Below are positions 1 through 11,598 of a DNA stretch of 64,000 nucleotides, piece by piece. The number at the start of each line of letters is the position of its first letter. The first letter of the stretch is position 1. Source of the DNA: Liolophura sinensis (Eukaryota > Mollusca > Polyplacophora > Chitonida > Chitonidae); the NCBI RefSeq assembly GCF_032854445.1, contig NC_088295.1:4094501-4158500 (forward strand), written 5' to 3'. Below the pieces are notes generated by a model, which was given only the letters and a program-made list of their open reading frames with translations, was not told the origin of the DNA and searched no databases. A program made the translations under genes and the position numbers.

Positions 1-66
1 ATTCATTGGGACGACGGTAAAGAGCGCACGACCTAATATATGGCGGGAAATGCAAATACTGTGGTT

Positions 67-163
67 ATTTATTTATTTGATTGGTGTTTTACACCGTATT
101 CAAGAATATTTCACTTATACGACGGCGGCCAGCATTATGGTGGGAGGAAACCGGGCAAAGCCA
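67..163 (-). repeat. SINE-B 3' fragment
   Basis: This is the 3' part of a dispersed SINE, read on the minus strand. It has the A/T-rich tail, the conserved block TTCAAGAATATTTCACTTAT and the GGTGGGAGGAAACCGGGCA block. The tRNA-like head is absent, so it is a 5'-truncated copy. The same blocks recur at 2.0, 18.3, 40.4, 55.2 and 63.6 kb. Confidence 0.8.
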
Positions 164-607
164 TCAACATACGCGCACAATGAACGTTCATAATTTTATT
201 ACAAACCTCGTTCAAATTATCGGACTAGTGATAAATGATTCGTTTTTCTGTATGCATATATTTAGTGGTGCTTTTCAATATAGGCCTATTGCATGTGTAT
301 TGCATTTTATAGGTCTGTGTTAAATGTATTCAGTGCAGAGTGGTGGTTTTTCCGTAGAATATTTTCGTCTTACACTGGTTGTGTATTAGCGTAGGTTAAA
401 TATTCCTCATTACATCATTTGTTGAATCTCCAAATGAACTCACAAAGAAATGTAGGCTACAACTAGAGGGCCTGCGTGCCTTGTGATACACAACTTTCCC
501 ACCATTCAGTTATTCGTTTTCATCCTATTAATTCAAAACTGAATGTGAAACAAGCAAAATTCAATAAACACACCACTGACAAACCTGAAAAAAAGTATTC
601 TGCACTT
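164..607. other. Spacer, no gene seen
   Basis: AT-rich spacer with short ORFs only and no splice-bounded coding exon. Nothing recognisable. Confidence 0.5.
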
Positions 608-618
608 CGCCTTCTGTT

Positions 619-990
619 GACCGGCCCGGATAGCACAGTTGGTAGAGCGTCCGCTTCGGGACCGGTAGATCCAGGATCAATCCTTGGTCGAGTCACACCT
701 AAGACTTTAAAAGAGGAAGTTGTAACTTCCTCGCTTGGCGTTCAGCATGAAGGGGATAGTGCAACGACTGGTTGACCCGTATCAGTAGGCTATAATGGCT
801 CGGGCGGGGCGGCTTACTTGCCTTCGGTAAGTCGTCTCAGTGATGCAGCACTAAATAAAAGAGCGGTAGAAATCCGTCCTGCAACAAGGAGGCACATTAC
901 ACGTGCATGCACCCTAATGATTCCTTCGTCGTCATATGACTGAAAAATTGTTGAGTACGACGTTAAACCCCAAGCACTCAAGCACTCACT
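619..990 (+). mobile_element. SINE-A, full length with target-site duplication
   Basis: Complete tRNA-derived SINE. The head has an A-box-like stretch (TAGCACAGTTGGTAGAGCG) and a B-box-like stretch (GGTCGAGTC). The body carries a GGCGGGGCGGCTTACTTGCC block, and the tail is TTGAGTACGACGTTAAACCC followed by CACTCA repeats. It is bounded by a perfect 11-bp direct repeat, CGCCTTCTGTT, at 608-618 and 991-1001, the mark of LINE-style target-primed insertion. Close relatives lie at 14.94, 29.30 and 36.61 kb. Confidence 0.92.
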
Positions 991-1021
991 CGCCTTCTGT
1001 TCCAAGCTCCTTGCGTTATCG

Positions 1022-1865
1022 TGGAGGACGGTGGCTAATTAACCTTCCTGTGTGTATAAAGTATAACATCCATGAGGAGGACGGTGGCTAATTAACCTTC
1101 CTGTGTGTATAAAGTATAACATCCATGAGGAGGACGGTGGCTATTTAACCTTCCTGTGTGTATAAAGTATAACATCCATGAGGAGGACGGTGGCTAATTA
1201 ACCTTCCTGTGTGTATAAAGTATAACATCCATGAGGAGGACGGTGGCTAATTAACCTTCCTGTGTGTATAAAGTATAACATCCATGAGGAGGACGGTGGC
1301 TATTTAACCTTCCTGTGTGTATAAAGTATAACATCCATGAGGAGGACGGTGGCTATTTAACCTTCCTGTGTGTATAAAGTATAACATCCATGAGGAGGAC
1401 GGTGGCTAATTAACCTTCCTGTGTGTATAAAGTATAACATCCATGAGGAGGACGGTGGCTAATTAACCTTCCTGTGTGTATAAAGTATAACATCCATGAG
1501 GAGGACGGTGGCTAATTAACCTTCCTGTGTGTATAAAGTATAACATCCATGAGGAGGACGGTGGCTATTTAACCTTCCTGTGTGTATAAAGTATAACATC
1601 CATGAGGAGGACGGTGGCTATTTAACCTTCCTGTGTGTATAAAGTATAACATCCATGAGGAGGACGGTGGCTAATTAACCTTCCTGTGTGTATAAAGTAT
1701 AACATCCATGAGGAGGACGGTGGCTAATTAACCTTCCCGTGTGTATAAAGTATAACATCCATGAAGAGGATGGTGGCTAATTTGCCGTCTTGTATGCAGT
1801 ATGAAGTACAATGCACATGATGGGGACAGTGACTAATTTACCTTCTTATGGGTATAAAGAGTGAC
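1022..1865 (+). repeat. 53-bp minisatellite, about 15-16 copies
   Basis: Tandem array with an exact 53-bp step. The landmark ACGGTGG recurs at 1028, 1081, 1134 and so on to 1717, and two decayed copies follow at the 3' edge (about 1770 and 1823). The first 14 units are nearly identical and differ mainly at CTAATTAACC versus CTATTTAACC. Written A or T, the order is AATAATTAAATTAA, so a five-unit block is repeated. The array starts about 20 bp after the target-site duplication of the preceding SINE. Confidence 0.95.
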
Positions 1866-2003
1866 ATTCAAGTACATGCCTATATAGAGAGTCGCCATTC
1901 TCCTGAAGCACATTTTAGGTATATGCATGTCATTGTCTTCATACGTCTGTTTTCTGTTAAATCAACATGTACCTTTTTCTTAAGCAGTTTTCGTGTATAT
2001 ATA

Positions 2004-2127
2004 CTTATTTATTTACTTATTTTTTTATTTACTTGATTCATTTTTTACGCCGTACTTAAAAACTTTCTATTTGTATACGACGGCGAGCAGCATTATGGTG
2101 GGAGGAAACCGAGCGATGCCCGGGGGA
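2004..2127 (-). repeat. SINE-B 3' fragment
   Basis: Minus-strand SINE-B tail: a TTTA-rich run, then the CCGTACTTAAAAACTTTC block, then GCATTATGGTGGGAGGAAACC. It is more diverged than the copies at 40.4 and 55.2 kb and lacks a head. Confidence 0.75.
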
Positions 2128-2326
2128 ATCTCATGATCATCCTGTAAACCCCTAGGTCAGATCTGCCCAAATCTCCAGGCCAGATCTGCTCTGGGTGTTC
2201 ACCAGTAAGCTAGTCATATCAGTAACCAAGCCTTATGGTTGTGGGGGAGTGCCCATGGCCTGAGAGGGGGTGGGAGGTCACATGACCTCCACACCCCAGC
2301 CTTGCCACGCGGCCCTTTGTTTTAGC

Positions 2327-2410
2327 CCCATTCCCTCCAAGACAGCCGAGCAGTCAAGACGTGTTTTGCCAAGATCACAGCCAGTCTTCATTCACACATT
2401 TCACCCAGGT
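2327..2410 (+). repeat. 84-bp direct repeat, copy 1
   Basis: An 84-bp segment beginning CCCATTCCCTCCAAGACAGC and ending CATTTCACCCAGGT. It recurs with one mismatch at 4417-4500, in the same orientation. Here the copy runs into GTAAGAAT, so CAG|GTAAGA reads as a textbook splice donor, which the second copy lacks. Confidence 0.9.
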
Positions 2411-4416
2411 AAGAATTTAACCCTTGTGGTCTCAGAACACTTCCATAAACTGATATATGTAATTGTTGTTACATATGCACTTATCTGACTGTGCCATATA
2501 GGATATATTATGCACATCTTTTTGAGTAATTTAAGTTATTACTTCGGGTAGTCATTCACGAGTTAGTGTGATCCCTGTAAAGAGATACACACATTCTAAA
2601 ATGATTGGCTGAATAGCTTTCAGGAATTTACACTAAGGAACAGGTGGGATAACTGCTTCTCCCATCAACTTGTTTACAGTGAAAATATTTGGTTAGCTGT
2701 GTTAGTTTGGGATAAACCTCCACATTGGAACTATTAACCCACTTAAGTTCACTAGTTTTAAAAAGTGACCACTGTTTACTTAAATTAATCTGGAATTTAA
2801 GGATTATATGTATCAATTACTAGCTTTTGCCTAAACTTAACTTGATCTCCTAACTTCCAGTACAGATAGTTCCGCTTACACTGGTTAACACATGGTCAAG
2901 CCTAATTCCTTTGTTCCAGCTGATCATGCCAGCCTCCAGTAGCTACAGACGTGTATTACCCCAGTGTATGTAAGCAAGGTGGCAGCACATCTGGAATGGA
3001 TTAATTTTACCTTGGCATCTATTGCCCCTGATGACCCCCGCTGGTTAATCTCATCCTATCAGCTCAGCCTTTATCGAGTGGCTAAACAAGATGGCTGCAC
3101 CAGCAGTACACAGACCAAATGAAAACTCAGTACAATAGCAACCACTTGTAACTGTTCTGAGTTTTTGTATTTAGTTATGCCTCAGTGATTGTCCTAACAC
3201 AACACAATCCTCAGAAATTATATATTACTGCAGATGCACATATACTGGAATTTATCATACTTTTGGACTTTGACATTTTGAGTCCAGTGTACATGTTCTC
3301 TATGGCCAGTCAGTAAGCATTTGTCATTATTGTTGATAGATACATATATATATATATAGATATTAACTTTGTATATACAGTCAATATGCATATGGGCTAT
3401 CGCGTGGTAATATTGCGTTAAGTTTATAGATATTATCAAAATCCCCTGTCTTACAAGCATGTTGATGTTATATCGTCCGACTGATGTAGACCTGGTCAAT
3501 TATTGTTCCCTTATGAGGAACTGCATACATATATCTCATTGATAAATGGTTATCATGTTTAAATGTTTCCGTCATAATTTGTTTTTCTGTCTAAATGCGC
3601 AATTTGACATTTTGACTACCTTAAGAACAAGGGTTACCAGCACATACCATACAATGACATGTCACATGCATCACATACATGTGGTTATCATGCGTGACCC
3701 GTATCATTGTTCCTCATGCGGTAACCGTTCTGGGTTGTACAATATGTATACAGCCCCTAGCATAAAAAATGTACCACTCAGATTATTATTGCATACACTA
3801 GTCTACACTATTGATTTGTAACCTGTATGTTAAATGATCGAAAGAGTAATTTAAGAATGTTGTGTTTTGGTTGGAGGTGAAGGTCAGCTGGCATAGACCA
3901 GCGTGTCTTGTTATATATGAGATATGACCTGGCATCATAAAATGCATTTGTACCCAGCATGTGGATACACTGAGTCATCTAAATTTCTAATGCGAGCCTG
4001 GCCCCTTATTGGCCTGGCAACGTACTCGACATTATGTTTAGATGCCTCTCTTAAACAGGATACCGATAGCCCTGTGACTCTTGGCCTCTCTAGTATTGAC
4101 TATATTGCAATCATTGTTAGCATGATGTCACTTGGTTTCTAGATGTCATGCTTAAACGTTACATGCATTATGGTCTGACTGTCAGGCTGACTTCTCAACT
4201 TCAGCCTACCTTGACCTACATGTATGTGTACAGGTCGCTGTGTATACATGTGGACATACATGTAACATGTCTATTATGTAATTGGGTTAATAATCACGTC
4301 CAACACCTTAACTTGTTTAACTTACCTGTTATGATCATATGGCACTTCTATTAAGTCTTTGAAAGCTAAGTTCTAAATTATTTACTCATTAATACTTGAA
4401 AGCTCTTGTAGCTCTT
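2411..4416. other. 2.0 kb between the 84-bp direct repeats, no gene seen
   Basis: No ORF longer than about 93 codons and no recognisable domain. It holds a short (TA)n run near 3343-3360. It could be the body of a small element bounded by the 84-bp repeats, but I found no reverse transcriptase or transposase in it. Confidence 0.5.
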
Positions 4417-4500
4417 CCCATTCCCTCCAAGACAGCCGAGCAGTCAAGACGTGTTTTGCCAAGATCACAGCCAGTCTTCATTCATACATTTCACCCAGGT
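4417..4500 (+). repeat. 84-bp direct repeat, copy 2
   Basis: Same 84-bp unit as at 2327-2410 (one C/T difference). It is followed by GTGCTGTACCG instead of GTAAGAAT. An 11-bp segment inside it (CAGTCAAGACG) is found inverted just downstream at about 4508 (CGTCTTGACTG), giving a potential hairpin. Confidence 0.9.
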
Positions 4501-4816
4501 GCTGTACCGTCTTGACTGCCAGACGTTACCCTCTAGGCTGCTTCTCCTTGTGAGTCCCTCAGCGGGAACACTGTCCAAACTCAGAAGGAAGGAAGGGAAG
4601 AAACATATTTACAGATACTCCTACTCTTATACTGATTACCTCTGTTTCACGTAATAAATTCTCAGGCTGTGGCGCTTGTGAAAACCCACCAGAGCATTTG
4701 CGTTTCTTTGTCCAGCATATATTTAACACTTGTTCCCCCAAATGCCAGTCAAGTGTCCACCCGACAACGTAAGATAGTCTCGCAGGTGATTCAACCGCAG
4801 ACAAACAGGTCTTACA

Positions 4817-4960
4817 ATCCGAAGGTTGCTGACAGACCTCCCAGTGTACGAGAGGAAACCAACATGGGCTGGACATAAACTCACACCGACTGCGTTGATG
4901 AGAGGCTCCTGATTCATCGTGCTGCGCCAGCACGCTAACGACTAGGCCACGAAGGCCCCT
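4817..4960 (-). repeat. SINE-B head and body fragment
   Basis: Minus-strand head of SINE-B. On the plus strand it shows GAGAGGCTCC, an inverted A-box region (CGCTAACGACTAGGCCACG) and GGCCCC at the edge, matching the head of the full copy at 40.4 kb. The 3' tail is missing. Confidence 0.7.
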
Positions 4961-4966
4961 CAGTTT

Positions 4967-6373
4967 TAGTAGGCCTGTATACTACACAATACGCAAGATT
5001 ATAGATGATGCGTCAGATGTTGTACATGTTGCAAAACTCACATTAATTTTTCTGAAACAGTAATTTTGAATGTGAAAGCAAATGCTTGTTCACCATCGCA
5101 TCCCAGGCAAGTTGAGACATCTATCTTCGGTCATGTCAGACAACTTATGAACAGACTGCGCCGACTGATACCTGGAGTTCTAAACTATGCAACCATAGTC
5201 ATCGCATCACTGTAAAAGACTAGGCTGTAATTTCATTAGAGAAATATTATAAATTATGGTATATATATAGAGACACTGAAAGATCTGCTTCACTCCTATT
5301 CAAACTAAACCACATGCATGCAGCTGCTTGGATGTCAAACACTCAAGCGAGAGCAAATGTTGGTAATACTGTGTAGACCGATATACCTGCAACAAAATCC
5401 ATTTCCACCCTCAGTATACCATTTGCATACAACTGCTGTGCTACATTATTTTGCCTATATACATGTACATATACATTTGTTAAGAAACATTTTGTAACAT
5501 ATGGAGTTTTATGATTTTCTGTGTTGTAATATTAAAAATATTAATAATACTTATACTTGGGTATATTGCTTACGTAAAAGAAAACAAGTGCAGAATACGA
5601 GAAAATTGTAAACGATACATTTCCATGACATAGACATAGATGTGGTCTGAGTTCCTATTTAAATTTGGGGACAATATGCTGAGCATAGTGCTCAGTGCTG
5701 AGCGAAAAGCGAGTCACCAACAAGTACGACTTCTTAAAGTCTTTGGTATGAAGCTGTCCTGGTACATATGAAAGTCCTCCAAGATGCAAGCTACTATTTA
5801 CTTTCACTTACCTGTTTTCGCTTTGACAGCTTTATTGCTTCGGACTCTAACTCAAGCGATTAAGTCAGTCAAATCTAATATACAGGATATAAGCTTCCGT
5901 GGTAAAATTAAACTTGGTATCAGCGGTCAGGTCAAAGGCTTTTTTTTTCTGAAATGAGCCGTTCAAAACTTATACATCATTTTATTCCGACTACAGTTTT
6001 GAACGTGTTGTTCTTATCATGGAATGGAGTATGACAGTTTGTCATACTTTGTACATGGGCATATTTAAATTTAAATATATGATCACTTAGACAACAGATG
6101 TTCAAGTCAGTTGGGCATGCAACAGGGCTCTACAGAGAAATGTCAAAAGGGCTAACAATGGCCATCGTTTAGAAGATTAGTGTAGAGTCAAGCACTAATA
6201 AAGTTCAGGATGCACACGAAATATTAAATGCTTGATAAATCCACAATAATACATAATTAATTAATGTACAAGTGTGATTAGAATCGTTGAGAGCTACTAT
6301 GGCCAATGGCTTCCATTCAGATCAACTTGATAGTCATCAATAACCAAAGTTCTCAGTCATATCACAGCAATGT
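4967..6373. other. Spacer, no gene; one hairpin
   Basis: No coding exon recognised. The only clear structure is a perfect 11-bp inverted repeat, CGTTCAAAACT at 5961-5971 (possibly one base earlier) and AGTTTTGAACG at 5995-6005, with a loop of about 24 bp. Confidence 0.5.
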
Positions 6374-6450
6374 AAATAAGCCACCGTCCTCCTACATAGG
6401 AAGATAAATTATCCACCGTCCTCGTCATGGATGATTTTATTTTTATGATT
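6374..6450 (-). repeat. Inverted relic of the 53-bp satellite unit
   Basis: Read on the minus strand this stretch carries CATCCATGACGAGGACGGTGG followed by AATTTATCTTCCTA and a second AGGAGGACGGTGGC. It is a decayed, internally deleted copy of the 53-bp unit at 1.0-1.85 kb in opposite orientation. Confidence 0.7.
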
Positions 6451-6835
6451 GGTATTATTGTTATAATTTTTTTGTTTCTTGTAGATACAGAAATGCTTAA
6501 AATACCCAACTTTCTCATATTGCCCTGTACACACATCACATAACCTCACTAGTCTCGTACCTTGCCAAATTTCTGGTAAAGGGACGAGTTTTATGTTCCG
6601 TTCTGCTCATGGATGTCCGTTCCCCTCGTGGACAACTGGACGTGCTGCTCAAAACGTAGGCTGCGTAGGTAGGGATACACAGGGCACAACTTGTTTTGTT
6701 CTTCACTTCCTGTCACGAAAAACACATGCAAGTTGACATTTTCGTACATTCAGGTGCCCATTGCCAAATAATCTCGCCAGTCTGCAAAGGAAGAAGAATA
6801 CGACCATAAATAGTTAACTGCTGAGATTACTGAAT

Positions 6836-9027
6836 ATGTCTGACGGGTCATTGGATCCTAAAGAGTCTGGGGAAAATTTGTCGTCTGCTTCGAGTCAAGT
6901 GACGGAATCCCAGCCTGACGTCGGCCCAACTAGTCCAAGTCACACGGCGAAACAGAAAGGTAATGACAAGTCCTAACCACACGACTAAACAGAAAGGTAA
7001 TACTGACAAGTCAAAGTCACACAGTGAAACAGACAGGTAATGCCAAGTCTTAGTCACACGGCAAAGCAGAAAAATAACGACAAAGCCTGTTCACATGGAA
7101 AAACAGATAGGTAATGCCAAGTCCTTGTAACATGCCAAAACAGAAAAGTAATGACGAGGCCTAGACACAATGGCAAACCAGATAAATAAGGAAAATAAGC
7201 GTAGTCTTATAGTGAAACAGATTGGTTATGCCAATTCCTAGTCACACAGTGAAACAGAAAGGCAACGCCAAGCCCTATCATGCAGTGAAACAGATAGGCA
7301 TTACCAAGTCCTAGTCACAATGCAAAACAGAAATGTAATGACGAAGCCTGTCCACATGGCGAAACAGAGAGGTAATGCCAAATCCTAGTCACATGGCAAA
7401 ACAGAAATGTAATGACAAAGCCTGTTCACATGGTAAAACAGATAGGTAATGCCAAGTCCTTGTAACATGGCAAAACAGTAAAGTAATGACGAAGCCTGTC
7501 CACATGGTGAAACAGAGAGGTAATGCCAAATCCTAGTCACATGGCAAAACAGAAATGTAATGACAAAGCCTGTTCACATGGTAAAACAGAAAGGTAATGC
7601 CACATCCTAGTCACATGGCAAAACAGAAATGTAATGCAAAGTACTTGCCACACAACGAAACAGAAAAGGTAATGCCAAGTCCTAGACACACAGTGAAACA
7701 GAAAGGTAATGCCAAGTCTTAGTTACACTGCAAACCAGGAAGGTACACCTGTAATGACAAGGCTTAGTCACATGGTGAAACAAATAAGTAATGCTGACTC
7801 CTAGCCACTGTATATATTTTGATTTTTAGTGGATGTTCTCCTTAAGCCAGCTGGGGATGCTCCAATTATGAGGAAGAAAAAGTGGGCTGTGGAGAGAACC
7901 AAACAGATAGGATGGGTCTCAGAGTTTATAAAAAAGTATATCAAAAGTGACCCATCAGAGAGTCTGGTATGTCAGATTTCCATGTCCTTTTATTTACTTC
8001 AGACTCATGACTTCTCTATCTATAATCAGTATGTTGCCTCCTGTCCTCAAATTGAAATAATCTTTGGGGGGGGGGGGCACACGTTAACTAAGTAGGTAAA
8101 TCAGTGTCTTTACCATCACATGCCTGAAGTCATCTAGAGGCCAGAGGAGTTATGGCCATCTAGCTTTGTGATGAACTTCTGAACATGATAAAGTAAGTGT
8201 AAGGACAGGATGATTTACTAAAACATTTAAATTTCTACTTTTGTTGTAATTCTAGTAACTGAAAAGATAGTGATACATATGATGTCAAATTTGAAGTAAA
8301 AACAACACCCCCTTTTGTATCTTTCTATTTTTCAGTTTTTATATGTAAATCAGTCATTCTGCCCATCACCAGACTCAGAAGTTGGAACTGTTTATGATGT
8401 GAGTGGAATTTTCTTCACATTTCAATTTTATGCTGGTGTTTGCTCTTCCCATATGGTATAGGACATTAATTATCTTGCAACAGGACAAGCGCTATGTTAA
8501 GTGTACTTTGTTCAGCCTTTAAAGGCACCTTCAAGATTTTCATGTACCATTAGGGGCTGGCTTGAAATTAATATTATGTTATGGAAGCAACCAAGTGGTC
8601 CCTGACTTAAGAAGTCACAGGCTCCAATCTGCTTGTAACACTTGCTGGTTTTGCTACAAGGAGGTTCTTTTTAGTCCGGGTGGTCAGACACCTGGCAAAC
8701 GGCTGTCATTTTCTCCAAGCTTTCCACCTTTCTCCATTCAGTAACACCTTCAATTTATAGATATATAAATATTTTTGACTGAAAATAGAGGGTAACTTTA
8801 TTCAGGTAATGTCCTTTATTTACATAGGGTCTACAATTTGCCTAGTGATAAAAATCTATAGTAGATTCAGGTGTCTTGTGGTTTAGTTTAATTTTAACTT
8901 TAGTTGGTCTATTTAATGTTAAATGGAACTGTATTCAGCCAACAGTTATTTTCTTGGTCTGTTGCAGTGTTTTGGAAGTGACGGAAAGCTTGTTCTCCAT
9001 TACTGTAAAACACAAGCATGGGGATGA
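6836..9027 (+). CDS. ATG12: ATG12, autophagy ubiquitin-like protein (4 exons)
   Basis: Exons 6836-6959, 7830-7966, 8336-8398 and 8968-9027, all with GT-AG introns, join in phase to 127 codons (human ATG12 is about 140). ATG12 is a ubiquitin-like modifier. ATG7 (E1) and ATG10 (E2) attach its C-terminal Gly to ATG5, and with ATG16L this conjugate promotes ATG8 lipidation on phagophores. The N-terminal 41 residues are Ser-rich and unconserved, as usual in the family. Diagnostic stretches are [44 protein letters not shown] and [19 protein letters not shown], the last ending in the conserved Trp-Gly with no residues to trim. The start is the first ATG, 124 nt before a donor, in the context GAATATGT. 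Intron 1 is odd: it is almost wholly a minisatellite. The gene converges with CFAP52. The family call comes from remembered conservation but is very secure. Confidence 0.97.
6936..7800 (+). repeat. 37-bp minisatellite filling ATG12 intron 1
   Basis: About 22-23 units, with a regular 37-bp step between about 7361 and 7583 (AAACAGA landmarks at 7361, 7398, 7435, 7472, 7509, 7546, 7583) and a 36-46 bp step elsewhere. The first unit is the end of exon 1 plus its splice donor (GCGAAACAGAAAG|GTAATG). In the middle two unit types alternate, one with CATGGCAAAACAGAAATGTA and one with AAACAGATAGGTAATGCC, giving a 74-bp dimer. Many units keep AGGTAATG, so donor-like sites recur along the intron. Confidence 0.95.
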
Positions 9028-9269
9028 AGATGAAGTTAGAAGAAACATGAAGCATACGTATATCTTGGAATGAAACTGTATATACACTAAATATTATTGT
9101 ACACGTATATATGATATGTATAATGAAGCATAGCTGTGTCAGAGGGAGAGTATTGGTCATATTTATTTGTGTAAAATCATATATCTAGTGGCAGAATTGA
9201 GCTTTCATCCTTTTATCTTGTCCAGCTCATCAAGATTGTGTCTTAATGGTATGTTTATCCTCTCCTTGG

Positions 9270-9410
9270 GAACTTCTGCCAGTAGCCAGAGGATGGTAGT
9301 GGGTTTCTTCCTGGTTTTTTTCCTCCCACCATCATGCTGGCCGGTGTTGTATAAATGAAATATTCCTGAGTACAGCATATACACCAATCAGGTAAATGAA
9401 TAAATAATGA
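9270..9410 (+). repeat. SINE-B tail downstream of ATG12
   Basis: Plus-strand SINE-B 3' half. It has GGTTTCTTCCTGG, CTCCCACCATCATGCTGGCC and GTATAAATGAAATATTCCTG, then a CCAATCAG and AATAAATAA tail. It lies in the presumed 3' UTR or flank of ATG12 and supplies an AATAAA there. Another AATAAA lies near 9728. Confidence 0.8.
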
Positions 9411-9879
9411 CATGTTGGTGAATCAAGAAAGGTGAACTTAAACACATGTAAGTCCCAGATAGGTATTGGTCATAACTGGCTCTTTTCTCCTGCCTAAATA
9501 CTCTGTGCTGATGCTCATGCAGTAAGCCAACTTTCTCAGAGCTTGGCAAATCTTTTCTTTCACAATTATTTAAAAAAATAATGATGTCTAGGATATAATG
9601 CCTCAAGAACTACGAGAAAAGTTCAAGACCATGGGCTGCATACATTCTGTTAAAAGAATTACACCACCTACCATCCGTACCCTAGATGACATAAAGTTTC
9701 GTCCACAAAACTCCATTTATAGAGGCAAATAAATGTCACATATTATTTTTGGTGCTGAAACTTTTCCAGGAGAGTATCATCTCATGCTCAAAGCAAACCT
9801 CAAAACACCTTTCTAAAATGTTTAGAGCTCTCAGAATGAGGAAAAATTGGCAAATTATTGCCGAAATTGATAGTCATTA

Positions 9880-10122
9880 TGGGTATTAGTTAATGTAGCA
9901 ACTCGCAGCCTTCACATGCCCATTGAAACTGTTGTGTGTTCAAATCCAGCTCTTGGTGTTTTGGCTTCGGCTTTGAGTCATTGGCTTCGTCAGGTACCGG
10001 ACAAAGGTCGGTGGTTTATACTGGACAACCCAGTCTCCTCCACCTATGAAACTGATTGCTGTCTACAGTCACACAAGTGAAAAATTATTGTCAAGCATTT
10101 AAACACCAACCAGTCAATCAAT
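9880..10122 (+). repeat. Diverged SINE (head type 4)
   Basis: tRNA-like B-box remnant (GTTCAAATCC) near the 5' side. The tail AGTGAAAAATTATTGTCAAG, then TTTAAACACCAACCAGTCAA and ATCAATA, resembles the tails of the other SINE families here. The head differs from SINE-A and SINE-B. Confidence 0.6.
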
Positions 10123-11297
10123 ACTTAATGTCACATCAACTTGTAGTTAAGGTATTCTCAGATAAAGCAAGATCACAATGCTGTCATCAGTCGTCAGCTG
10201 TAGTGCATATGTGAGCAGAATAGCCCATTGCTGGCAGAAAGTCCTCGCCAATTTTAGGGAGGCTTGTATTGTAATGTTTCCTACTAACCCCCCCACCCCC
10301 ACTTCTTCCCCTAGCTAGCACTAGAATCACAACAGGAATGTAATCTTAGGCAACCAACTTGAGTGCAGTAATTCCTTGTTATTCTTGTAATGACAAATTC
10401 AGAAATAAAAAAAGAAATATATGGATTATGTACAGAAAGCAAATTAGCTTGTGTAGTTCTGAATTTCTATCAATTCATAGCATTTATACTAGCTACTATT
10501 TGTCCGTGAATGTCAGTGGAAAGGTCTCTTCCAAAGGATTGCCATGAGCTGGCATGGGGATTTCCCTGTTACCTGAACAGATCTCTTTCTCATACTGAAC
10601 TCCTGAGGAATGTGAATGTTCCTCTGTGCCTGTTACCGGTATAAAAGTGTTCTTGTTTTGTATGTATGATTGAATTTAAATACACGTAAGTAAATACTGA
10701 TACCGCTTTCTTCTGGTTGTTTTCATAACAAGATACTCAGACTTAACAGTTGGCATCATTGTTTGGTTCAGGTTTGTGTCTGGGATTTTCACTCCATTTG
10801 GAGTGATTTTCTTCTAGTTCAGAATCAGCCCAGTTTTTTCATTTTCCCATGAACATGATTACTGTCATGAAAGTAAAATTTCTTTGAAGAGTGTGGAAAA
10901 CACTTGTCAGTGGCAAAAGTGTGTTACGAGGTGCATCCCAGCTGCATTAAACACAGATCTACTCGGCATTCCCTGCATTAACTTCTTGATTGTTAGATCA
11001 CTAATAAAACTAATAAACCAAAAGACTGTATGCTGATCAAGCAGTCGTATTGTTTCTTCTGCGTTGTGAGTTTGAAGGCGGCTGTTCACTTCTTTCACAT
11101 TTCTGTTTTCACCTGCCCTTTCAAAGATGGATTATCCACAGGCTGAGAATAGACATGGTTGAGTAGATCTGAATGTATGCAGATTGGGCTCATTCTTGTC
11201 TAAGAAAAGGTCGAATCAGTTGTTCAAGGTAACCCCATTTGCACTGGGCAAGAAGTGCACAATATCAACAAAAGGTGGCTTGACATGGATTATTTCC
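10123..11297. other. Spacer between ATG12 and CFAP52, no gene seen
   Basis: Convergent intergenic space without recognisable coding exons. It has a short C-rich run at about 10288-10300. The part next to 11298 is probably the 3' end of the CFAP52 transcript. Confidence 0.5.
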
Positions 11298-11303
11298 TTT
11301 ATT
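11298..11303 (-). terminator. Candidate CFAP52 polyadenylation signal
   Basis: AATAAA on the minus strand, about 300 nt past the CFAP52 stop codon. It is the first canonical hexamer I noted downstream. Cleavage would be expected near 11275-11285, which would make 11304-11598 the 3' UTR. A (TA)n run lies inside it at about 11421-11440. Confidence 0.5.
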
Positions 11304-11598
11304 TTGTACAATACAGAATATTACAGTAATGTCTGAAAACGTGGTCAGATGTTCAGTCTGAGGCATGTTGCAGACACATCGCTCTCAGTGGTTGATGAGA
11401 CTTTGCTGTGAAGGTGTCGTAATATATATATATATATACATACAGGAGTAGCGAGAGAATGGAGTAACACAGATAAATACATATCTATATACAGCATACC
11501 AAAGTCTCGAATCTCTTCACTGAACAGTTAAGAGAAAATGCTTTTTTAAAGTTGAAGTGTAATTAATTTTCCCCTGATACCCCATTTCTGTGAACTGT

